64,000 bases of DNA from Roseiarcus sp963759955 (GTDB lineage: Bacteria > Pseudomonadota > Alphaproteobacteria > Rhizobiales > Beijerinckiaceae), in the NCBI GenBank assembly GCA_963759955.1, contig CAVXCA010000074.1, positions 1 through 64,000 of the forward strand. Direction: 5' to 3'. A program made the position numbers and the translations under genes. The notes below the pieces were generated by a model. The model searched no databases. It saw nothing but the letters and a program-made list of their open reading frames with translations, and had not been told where the DNA came from. Below, piece by piece: positions 42,474-49,991 of the stretch. The stretch's first letter is position 1. Each line of letters begins with the position of its first letter.

Positions 42474-43606
42474 CCGTCCGCACGCCCGGCGGTCCGCCAC
42501 GACAGCACGAGCGTCGCCTTTGGCGTCGGGGTCACGCGCGCGCCGAACGCGGCGCACTCCCGGTCGAGGGTCGTCGCGAGCCAGGCGACGTCGGCGCGCG
42601 AAGCCGGTTGGAGCTGGAGCCGCCGAATTTGCAACGGCGTCATCGCGAGCGCGCGGAGATCGCCGCTCGCCGGGTCGACGTCGGCGAAATACATCAGCGC
42701 AAGATCGCCGCGGAACGCCTCGTAGCCCTCGATGCCTTCGTAGTCGTTGAGGAAGTCGCCGCAGCCGTAGAGGATCAGGCGATCGCGATAGACCTCGATA
42801 GCTTTGGCGTGGTGCGAGGAATGGCCGTGCAGGATTGAAATCCGGGCCTTGTCGATCAGCGCATGGGCGAACCGCCGTTGCTCGTCAGGGACTTCGTATC
42901 CCCAGTTGGAGCCCCAATGGATCGAGGCGACGACGATGTCGCGCGGGCGCTTGAACGACAAAACCTGGTCCGCCGCCCGGGCGGCGCCGCGTTCGCCGAG
43001 GTCGGGCAGCAGAGCGACGCCCGGCGCGTCGGCGCGCGCGGCCCAGTCGGGTGGAACGCCGCTGGTGGTCGAGGCGAAGGAAAAGATCAGCAGGCGAACG
43101 CCGCCGGCAAGATCGAAGACCGCCGGCTGGCGCGCCTCGCCCGCGTTGCGGCCGGCGCCGGCGGTCTTGATGTTCAATTGCGCGAGCCGGTCGAGGGTCT
43201 CCAAGAGTCCGGCGCGGCCCCAATCGAGCACGTGGTTGTTGGCCAGGACGCAACAATCGATTCGCGCCGCCGTCAGGCAGTCGGCGTTCTCCGGAGTCAT
43301 GCGATAATTGATGCCCTTGGGGACGTGGGCGTCGGAGCGCGTGACGCTGGTCTCGAGATTGATCACGCGAACGTCGGGGCGGCGCCGCTTCAGTTCGTCG
43401 AGCGCGGCGCCCCAGACATAGGCGGGCGGCGCCGGCCGCGCGATCGCGCCGTTGAGAGCTTCGGCGAACCGCACGTAATCGAGCGCCGAAACGACCGAAG
43501 GCTCGTAAAGGACGGGGTCGCTCGGATGCGCCATGATCTGATCGACGCCGCGCCCCGTCATCACGTCGCCGCACAGGAAAAGTCTGACGCTCATCGGCAG
43601 CGCCAT
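42470..43606 (-). CDS. CapA family protein (PGA_cap metallophosphatase fold)
   Basis: A 378-residue CapA/PgsA-like protein of the calcineurin-type phosphoesterase fold. Its motifs are GDVMTGRG, INLETSVT, LANNHVLDWG, ASIHWGSNWGYEVP, HGHSSHHAKAIEVY and LYGCGDFLNDY. CapA takes part in poly-gamma-glutamate capsule export in Bacillus, but orphan members such as this, with no capB or capC nearby, have unknown substrates. No signal peptide is visible, so it may be cytoplasmic. An AGGGAAG sequence precedes the ATG. Confidence 0.85.
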   Translation of the reverse strand: MALPMSVRLFLCGDVMTGRGVDQIMAHPSDPVLYEPSVVSALDYVRFAEALNGAIARPAPPAYVWGAALDELKRRRPDVRVINLETSVTRSDAHVPKGINYRMTPENADCLTAARIDCCVLANNHVLDWGRAGLLETLDRLAQLNIKTAGAGRNAGEARQPAVFDLAGGVRLLIFSFASTTSGVPPDWAARADAPGVALLPDLGERGAARAADQVLSFKRPRDIVVASIHWGSNWGYEVPDEQRRFAHALIDKARISILHGHSSHHAKAIEVYRDRLILYGCGDFLNDYEGIEGYEAFRGDLALMYFADVDPASGDLRALAMTPLQIRRLQLQPASRADVAWLATTLDRECAAFGARVTPTPKATLVLSWRTAGRADG

Positions 43607-43644
43607 TTTCGCTTCCCTTCCCCGCAGGGCGCGCCAAGGCCTCC

Positions 43645-44067
43645 TCAGGCCGGCCAGAACGCGCGCAGCTCCTTGGGCGTCGCGGCTTTGACGTTCTCGA
43701 GTTCGCTCGCCGGCAAGTGCGCGGCGACGAGAGCGAGCACGGCGTGGCCGACCTCGTCGGCGTCGATGCCGGCGTCGTGGTGGACGCCGTCGCGAATGCG
43801 CTCCAAGAAGGCGTCGCGGGTCTTGGCGGAGCGGGACCGCTTCGTCATCCGCCAGCCCTCGTAATAGAGCCCGCGCACGAGGGGCGACAGATATTCGGCG
43901 AGGAACACCGCCTCTTGTGGCGGCAGGCTGTCGCGCAACGCGTGAAGGGCCGCGACGAGAACGAAATAGACCTTGTCACGCTCGCGCCAGCCCAGGCGCC
44001 GCTCGAGATCATCGACCCATTGCGCCGCGCTTTGGGCCGCAAGATCGAGCTGAGGAAGAGCGGTCAT
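43645..44067 (-). CDS. DUF2267 family protein
   Basis: A 140-residue protein. The phrases AAQWVDDLERRLGWRERDKVYFV, ALRDSLPPQEAVFLAEYLSPLVRGLYYEGW and FLERI fit DUF2267, an all-helical domain of unknown function often linked to stress genes. The start at MTALPQLD is favoured over a Met 27 codons earlier, because the upstream part is Ala/Arg/Gly-rich. It lies 38 bases from the CapA gene on the same strand. Confidence 0.78.
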   Translation of the reverse strand: MTALPQLDLAAQSAAQWVDDLERRLGWRERDKVYFVLVAALHALRDSLPPQEAVFLAEYLSPLVRGLYYEGWRMTKRSRSAKTRDAFLERIRDGVHHDAGIDADEVGHAVLALVAAHLPASELENVKAATPKELRAFWPA

Positions 44068-44218
44068 CGCCGAGACCCTGTCCTCGCCGCTACGCGCGGC
44101 GCTCGCGCCGCGAGGCGACGGCGCTCCGCCGCCCGCGCGCTTGGCCATGATGCCCCGCCGCTCGCGGCGCGCCTTGCGTCAGATCAAGCGGGGCGAGGGA
44201 GCGGGCCGGCAAACGCCC

Positions 44219-44890
44219 TTACTCCCTCACATGCCTCAGCGCCGCCGCCGCGGCGAAGGGCGCGAGCGCGATCGCGCCGAGCGAGATCGCGCACAGCATC
44301 AGGAACGGCGTCAGGAACGGCGCGGCGCCGCCGCTCGCGGCGGAGGCCGCCGAGACGCCGAAGATCAGCACCGGGATCGCCAGCGGCAAGACCAGCACCG
44401 CCATCAACAGGCCGCCGCGCCTCAGCGAAACCGTCAGCGCCGCGCCGATCGCCCCGATCATGGTGAGCGCCGGCGTGCCGGCGACGAGGCTGAGGGCGAC
44501 GAGCGCGAGGGGCTTGGCCTCCATCGCCAGCATCAGGCCGAACAGCGGACTGACGACGACGAGCGGCAGCGCGCTCGAAGCCCAATGGGCGGCGCATTTG
44601 ACCAGCACGACCAGCTCCAACGGCAGGTTGGCGTTGACCAGCACGTCGAGCGAACCGTCGTCGGCGTCGCCCTGGAACAGGCGGTCGAGGCCGAGCAGCG
44701 TCGCCAGCAGCGCCGCGATCCACAGAATCGCCGGGCCGATGCGCGCGAGCAGGTTCATATCCGGCCCGAGCGCGAAGGGCATGATCGTCACAAGAATGAG
44801 AAAGAACACCGCGCCGATCGAAGCGCCGCCGCCGATGCGCCGGGCGATGCGCCATTCGCGGGCGAACAATGCGCTGGCCGCCCCGCTCAC
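44219..44890 (-). CDS. ccmB: Haem exporter permease CcmB
   Basis: A 223-residue membrane protein with six helices: FAREWRIARRIGG at the N-terminus, then FLILVTIMPFALGPD, and LDRLFQGDADDGSLDVL in the first loop, as in CcmB. With CcmA it forms the ABC unit that releases haem-loaded CcmE. The GTG start overlaps the ccmA stop (GTGA), the typical translational coupling. The next ccm gene, ccmC, is missing at this end and lies 7 kb downstream. Confidence 0.92.
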   Translation of the reverse strand: MSGAASALFAREWRIARRIGGGASIGAVFFLILVTIMPFALGPDMNLLARIGPAILWIAALLATLLGLDRLFQGDADDGSLDVLVNANLPLELVVLVKCAAHWASSALPLVVVSPLFGLMLAMEAKPLALVALSLVAGTPALTMIGAIGAALTVSLRRGGLLMAVLVLPLAIPVLIFGVSAASAASGGAAPFLTPFLMLCAISLGAIALAPFAAAAALRHVRE

Positions 44891-45510
44891 GCCGCGACCC
44901 TCGCGGAAGCGCCGAGTTGAAGCGTCGTGGCGTTGTCGAGCCCGAGCGGCGCATGGGTCGCCGCGACGAGCAGGCCGCCGGCGCCGACGTGCTCGCGCAT
45001 GATGCCGGCGAACAACCCTTGCGCCGCGGCGTCGAGCGCCGTCGTCGGCTCGTCGAGCAGCCACAGGGGGCGCGGCGCGACGAGCAGCCGCGCCAGCGCG
45101 ACGCGGCGCTTCTGTCCGGCGGAGAGTGCGCGCACCGGAAAATCCGCGACATGGGCGAGGCCGAGGCGCTGGAGCGCGCCGCGCCAGACGCCGCTCGACG
45201 AATCGCCGCCCAGCGCGCCCGCCCAGAACGCGAGATTCTCGCCGGCCGTCAGCGCGCCTTTCAGCGCATCGACGTGGCCGAGATAATGCGCCTGTTCGCC
45301 GATGCTCGCCTCGCTCGCCCCGCCCTCGAGCGCGAAGGCGCCGGCGGCGAGCGGCAGAAAACCGGCGATCGCGCGCAAGAGAGTCGACTTGCCGGCGCCG
45401 TTCGGCCCGGTCAGGATGAGCGCTGCGCCGGCGCGCGCCTCGAACGAGAGGCCGGCGAGAATCGAGCGCCCGCCGCGTTCGATGGCGATGTCTTTGGCGC
45501 TCAAGCGCAT
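44887..45510 (-). CDS. ccmA: Haem exporter ATPase CcmA
   Basis: A 207-residue ABC ATPase. Walker A GPNGAGKST is at residues 35-43, the signature LSAGQ at 129-133 and Walker B LWLLDEP at 149-155, with a closing His in AATHAPLG. The short length and the HYLGHVDALKGALTAGENL region are typical of CcmA. It powers release of holo-CcmE during c-type cytochrome maturation. It is divergent from acnA, an arrangement common in Hyphomicrobiales, so the 127 bases between them probably hold both promoters. Confidence 0.93.
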   Translation of the reverse strand: MRLSAKDIAIERGGRSILAGLSFEARAGAALILTGPNGAGKSTLLRAIAGFLPLAAGAFALEGGASEASIGEQAHYLGHVDALKGALTAGENLAFWAGALGGDSSSGVWRGALQRLGLAHVADFPVRALSAGQKRRVALARLLVAPRPLWLLDEPTTALDAAAQGLFAGIMREHVGAGGLLVAATHAPLGLDNATTLQLGASARVAA

Positions 45511-45637
45511 GGCATTCCCCTCGTCGGCGCCTATCCTTTCAGCGCCTCCCGACGATAGTTTGTGTAGCCCGCCGATGGGAATTTATCTATAAGCCCGCGC
45601 ATCCTTTCCCCTCCCCGCATTTTCGGAGTCGCCCCGC

Positions 45638-48349
45638 ATGGCCAGCCTTGACAGCTTCAAATGTCGCAAGACGCTCGAGGTCGGGGCCAAGAGCTACCAA
45701 TATTTCTCGCTCAAGGCGGCCGAAAAGCACGGCCTCGCCGGCATCGCGCAATTGCCGTTCTCGCTGAAGGTCGTGCTGGAGAACCTGCTGCGCAACGAGG
45801 ACGGCCGCACCGTCAAGAAGGAAGACATCGAAGCGGTCGCGGCCTGGCTGGTCAACCGCGGCAAGAAAGAGCACGAAATCGCCTTCCGTCCGGCGCGCGT
45901 GCTGATGCAGGACTTCACCGGCGTCCCGGCGGTCGTCGACCTCGCCGCAATGCGCGACGCGATGGCCAAGCTTGGCGGCGACCCCAACAAGATCAATCCG
46001 CTCGTTCCGGTCGACCTCGTCATCGACCATTCCGTCGTCGTCGACCATTTCGGCACGGCCAAGGCGCTCTCGCAGAACGTCAAGCGCGAATACGAGCAGA
46101 ACCAGGAGCGCTACCGCTTTCTCAAGTGGGGTCAGCAGGCGTTCTCCAATTTCTCGGTCGTTCCGCCCGGCACCGGCATCTGCCATCAGGTCAATCTCGA
46201 ATATCTCGCCCAGACCGTCTGGACCGCCAAGGCCAAGCGCGACGGCAAGACCGTCGAGGTCGCCTATCCCGATACGCTGGTGGGCACCGACAGCCACACC
46301 ACGATGGTCAACGGCCTGGCGGTGCTCGGCTGGGGGGTCGGCGGCATCGAGGCCGAGGCGGCGATGCTCGGCCAGCCCTTGTCGATGCTGCTGCCCGAGG
46401 TGATCGGCTTCAAGCTGACGGGCGAGTTGCGCGAAGGCGTCACCGCGACCGACCTCGTGCTCACCGTCACGCAGATGCTGCGTAAGAAAGGCGTCGTCGG
46501 CAAGTTCGTCGAATTCTTCGGCCCCGGCCTCAACGCGATGTCGGTCGCCGATCGCGCGACGCTCGCCAACATGGCGCCCGAATACGGCGCCACTTGCGGC
46601 CTGTTCCCGATCGACGCGCAAGCGATCGCCTATCTCCAGAACTCGGGGCGCAAGAACGCGCGCGTCGCGCTGGTGGAGGCCTACGCCAAGGCGCAAGGGT
46701 TCTATCGCACCCGCCTGACGCCCGACCCCGTCTTCACCGATACGCTTCAGCTGGAGCTGGGCGAAGTCACGCCCTCGCTCGCCGGCCCCAAGCGCCCACA
46801 GGACCGCGTCGTCCTCGCCGACGCCAAGACGGGCTTCGCCGGCGCGATGACCTCGGAATTCAAGCAGGGCGTCGCCATAGCCGAGCGTCACGCTGTGGAA
46901 GGCGCGAACTTCGACCTCGGCCACGGCGACGTGGTCATCGCCGCGATCACCTCGTGCACCAACACCTCCAATCCCAGCGTGATGATCGCAGCCGGGCTGC
47001 TCGCGCGCAACGCAGTCGCCAGGGGGCTTTCCGTCAAACCCTGGGTGAAGACCTCGCTCGCCCCGGGCAGTCAGGTCGTCGCCGACTATCTCGAGGCCGC
47101 CGAGTTGCAGAAGCCGCTCGACAAGCTCGGCTTCAATATCGTCGGTTTCGGCTGCACAACCTGCATCGGCAATTCCGGCCCGCTGGCGCCGGAGATTTCG
47201 GCGACCATCGCCAAGCACGACCTCGTCGCCGCAGCGGTGCTTTCGGGCAACCGCAATTTCGAGGGGCGCGTCAATCCGGACGTGCGCGCCAATTATCTCG
47301 CCTCGCCGCCGCTGGTCGTCGCCTACGCGCTCGCCGGCTCGATGCAGATCGATTTGACCCGCGAGCCGCTCGGCCACGACAAGAAGGGCGCACCGGTGTT
47401 TCTCGCCGACATCTGGCCCTCGACCCAGGAGATCCAAGATCTCATCGAGCACACCATCACGGCGAAAATGTTCAAGAGCAAATACGCCGAAGTGTTCGAC
47501 GGCGACGCCAATTGGCGCAAGGTCAAGGTCCCGGCCGGCCTTACCTACGCCTGGGACATGGGCTCGACCTATGTGCAGAACCCGCCCTATTTCGAGGGCA
47601 TGACGATGGAGCCCAAGCCCATCGTGGACATCGAAAACGCGCGCATCCTCGGGCTGTTCCTCGACTCGATCACAACCGACCACATCTCGCCGGCGGGCTC
47701 GATCCGCCAGTCGAGCCCGGCCGGGCAGTATCTGATCGAGCATCAGGTGCGCCCGGCCGATTTCAACCAGTACGGCACGCGCCGCGGCAATCACGAAGTG
47801 ATGATGCGCGGAACTTTCGCCAACATTCGCATCAAGAATCAGATGGTGAAGGACGCGTCGGGCGCCGTAGTCGAGGGCGGCTACACCATCCACCACCCCT
47901 CGGGCGAGCGGATGGCGATCTATGACGCGGCGATGCGCTACCAGAGCGAAGCTGCGCCGCTGGTCGTCTTCGCCGGACGCGAATACGGCACGGGATCGTC
48001 GCGCGACTGGGCGGCCAAGGGCACCAAGCTGCTCGGCGTGCGCGCGGTGGTCGCGCAGAGCTTCGAGCGCATCCACCGTTCCAATCTCGTCGGCATGGGC
48101 GTGCTGCCGCTTGTTTTCGAAGAGGGCACGAGCTGGTCCTCGCTCGGCCTCGAGGGCGACGAAACCGTTTCGATCCATGGCCTCGGCGCCAACCTCAAGC
48201 CGCGCCAGAAGCTGGAGGCGGAAATCAGGTCCGCCGACGGCAAGGTCACCCGCACGCCGCTGATCTGCCGCATCGATACGCTCGACGAACTGGAATATTT
48301 CCGCGCCGGCGGCATCCTGGCCTACGTGCTGCGGCAGTTGGCCGCCTGA
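45638..48349 (+). CDS. acnA: Aconitate hydratase A
   Basis: A 903-residue aconitase of the AcnA/IRP type. The [4Fe-4S] ligands are Cys of ITSCTNTSNPS (about residue 439) and the two Cys of FGCTTCIGNSGPL (about 504 and 507). The C-terminal swivel domain has FAGREYGTGSSRDWAAKG and RIHRSNLVGMGVLPL. It isomerises citrate to isocitrate in the TCA cycle. Length and motifs are complete. GGAG lies about 10 bases before the ATG. Confidence 0.96.
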   Translation: MASLDSFKCRKTLEVGAKSYQYFSLKAAEKHGLAGIAQLPFSLKVVLENLLRNEDGRTVKKEDIEAVAAWLVNRGKKEHEIAFRPARVLMQDFTGVPAVVDLAAMRDAMAKLGGDPNKINPLVPVDLVIDHSVVVDHFGTAKALSQNVKREYEQNQERYRFLKWGQQAFSNFSVVPPGTGICHQVNLEYLAQTVWTAKAKRDGKTVEVAYPDTLVGTDSHTTMVNGLAVLGWGVGGIEAEAAMLGQPLSMLLPEVIGFKLTGELREGVTATDLVLTVTQMLRKKGVVGKFVEFFGPGLNAMSVADRATLANMAPEYGATCGLFPIDAQAIAYLQNSGRKNARVALVEAYAKAQGFYRTRLTPDPVFTDTLQLELGEVTPSLAGPKRPQDRVVLADAKTGFAGAMTSEFKQGVAIAERHAVEGANFDLGHGDVVIAAITSCTNTSNPSVMIAAGLLARNAVARGLSVKPWVKTSLAPGSQVVADYLEAAELQKPLDKLGFNIVGFGCTTCIGNSGPLAPEISATIAKHDLVAAAVLSGNRNFEGRVNPDVRANYLASPPLVVAYALAGSMQIDLTREPLGHDKKGAPVFLADIWPSTQEIQDLIEHTITAKMFKSKYAEVFDGDANWRKVKVPAGLTYAWDMGSTYVQNPPYFEGMTMEPKPIVDIENARILGLFLDSITTDHISPAGSIRQSSPAGQYLIEHQVRPADFNQYGTRRGNHEVMMRGTFANIRIKNQMVKDASGAVVEGGYTIHHPSGERMAIYDAAMRYQSEAAPLVVFAGREYGTGSSRDWAAKGTKLLGVRAVVAQSFERIHRSNLVGMGVLPLVFEEGTSWSSLGLEGDETVSIHGLGANLKPRQKLEAEIRSADGKVTRTPLICRIDTLDELEYFRAGGILAYVLRQLAA

Positions 48350-48376
48350 GGCGAAGCGCGGCGATCGCGCTCCGAA

Positions 48377-48604
48377 TTAGGAGGCGATCAGCCGCGTCCG
48401 CGCGGCGACGAAGCGCTCGAGGTCTTCGGCGGACATAGGCTTGGCGAAGGCGTAGCCTTGCAGGATATCGCAGCCGAGCTCGCGAAGCAGCCGCGCGTGC
48501 TCCATGGATTCGACACCCTCGGCGACGATTTCTATATCGAGCGACCGCCCGATTTCGACGATCGATCGAACGAGGTGGCGCTGCGACTCCGAGCGCACGA
48601 TCGG
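48377..48604 (-). pseudogene. 3' end of the GGDEF/EAL gene cut off by IS256
   Basis: Seventy-three codons encode the end of an EAL domain: SESQRHLVRSIVEIGRSLDI, EIVAEGVESMEHARLLRELGC, DILQGYAFAKPM. The strip continues the reading frame that stops in the transposon at 50001. Joining 52433-50001 to 48604-48377 gives 2661 bases, exactly 887 codons including the stop, so the insertion removed nothing. Without its own promoter or sensible start this fragment is not expected to be a working protein. Confidence 0.9.
48596..48604. repeat. Target-site duplication, left copy (IS256)
   Basis: CACGATCGG lies directly outside the left inverted repeat and is identical to the right copy. Confidence 0.92.
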
Positions 48605-49991
48605 GAGCTATGGCGGAAACTGGGTGACGGGGGTGAGGAAGGCGGCGTAACGGGGTTGGTGATCAAGCCACCCGAACCTCCAAGATGGAGCGTTACGCCA
48701 TGAACGAGAATAGAGTTGTCGCCCTTCGACAGAAAGGGGCAATCGATGATCCGCTCACCGAAATCCTGCGCGCTGGGGCACGTCGGCTGATCGCCCAGGC
48801 GGTGGAAGCGGAATTCGAGACGTTTCTGGGCTCGAACGCCGATCTCGTCCTTGCGGACGGCCGCCAACGAGTGGTTCGCCACGGGCACGACCCGGTTCGC
48901 GCGATTCAGACGGGAATCGGTTCTGTCGATGTGGAAAAGCCGAAGGCTCGCGATCGTGGCGCGGCGGCGGGCGATCGCATTCGCTTCACGTCGGCGATCT
49001 TGCCCAAATGGGCTCGTCGAACCAAGAGCCTCGACGCTCTGCTGCCAGTTCTCTACCTGCGCGGAGTTTCCGCCGGCGATTTTCAGGAGGCGCTGGCGGC
49101 CCTGTTGGGCAAGGACGCGCCCAATCTCTCGCCGGCGGTGATCGCGCGGCTCAAGAGCGAGTGGGAAGACGAATATCGGCGATGGCAGGATCGCGATTTG
49201 TCGGCGCGCCGCTACGTCTACGTCTGGGCGGACGGCGTCTATCTGCAGGCGCGCATGGAGCCGCAGGCCGAATGCATGTTGGTTCTGATCGGCGCGACGC
49301 CCGAGGGCGTCAAGGAACTGATCGGCTTCCAGACAGGCATGCGGGAGAGTGCGCAAAGCTGGAGGGAATTGCTCGTCGATTTGAAGGCGCGAGGTTTGTC
49401 GATCGCGCCGGAGTTGGCCATCGGCGATGGCGCGCTTGGCTTTTGGAAAGCCCTCGACGAGGCGTTGCCGACGACGCGCCATCAGCGCTGCTGGCTGCAC
49501 AAAACAACGAACGTGCTCAACAAGTTTCCCAAGTCCGTGCAGCCCAACGCGCATAAGGATCTACGAGAAATCTGGCTGGCGCCGGATCGCGCCAGCGCGG
49601 CGGGCGCTATGACGACATTCGCCGAGAAATACGCGCCCAAATACGACAAGGCCGTCGATTGCCTGATCAAAGACCGAGAGACGCTGCTGACGTTTTTCGA
49701 CTTCCCCGCCGATCACTGGGACCATTTGCGCACCACGAACCCCATCGAAAGCGTCTTCGCAACCGTCAGGCATCGCACCGTCCGAATGAAAGGCGCGCTG
49801 TCGCAAGACACCGCTCGCTTGATGGTCTTCAAGTTGGTGATGGCGGCGTCGAAAACCTGGCGCAGGCTGCAAGGTCAAAACCAGTTGCCGAAGATCGTCA
49901 AAGGCGCCAAATTCCGCGACGGAATCGAGGTCGTGCTGGAAGCCAAATTCGCCGCCTGATTCACGCCGTCACCCAAATTCAGGCATAGCTC
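48605..49991. mobile_element. IS256 family insertion sequence
   Basis: A 1387-bp element. The 26-bp terminal inverted repeats begin GAGCTATG and end GGGTGACGG (22 of 26 positions identical). They are bounded by a perfect 9-bp target duplication, CACGATCGG, the length used by IS256 elements. It carries one intact transposase gene on the plus strand and interrupts the EAL domain of a minus-strand gene. The perfect duplication and full-length transposase point to a recent insertion. Confidence 0.95.
48685..49959 (+). CDS. IS256 family transposase
   Basis: A 424-residue mutator-type transposase, full length. Family markers are ARRLIAQAVEAEFETFLG near the N-terminus, FTSAILPKWARRTKSLDALLPVLYLRGVS, the first catalytic Asp in YVWADGVYLQARME, the second in AIGDGALGFW, the CWLHKTTNVLNKFPK segment, and TTNPIESVFATVRHRT with the catalytic Glu. 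No stop or frameshift interrupts it, so it should be active. A second Met five residues later is an alternative start. Confidence 0.93.
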   Translation: MERYAMNENRVVALRQKGAIDDPLTEILRAGARRLIAQAVEAEFETFLGSNADLVLADGRQRVVRHGHDPVRAIQTGIGSVDVEKPKARDRGAAAGDRIRFTSAILPKWARRTKSLDALLPVLYLRGVSAGDFQEALAALLGKDAPNLSPAVIARLKSEWEDEYRRWQDRDLSARRYVYVWADGVYLQARMEPQAECMLVLIGATPEGVKELIGFQTGMRESAQSWRELLVDLKARGLSIAPELAIGDGALGFWKALDEALPTTRHQRCWLHKTTNVLNKFPKSVQPNAHKDLREIWLAPDRASAAGAMTTFAEKYAPKYDKAVDCLIKDRETLLTFFDFPADHWDHLRTTNPIESVFATVRHRTVRMKGALSQDTARLMVFKLVMAASKTWRRLQGQNQLPKIVKGAKFRDGIEVVLEAKFAA

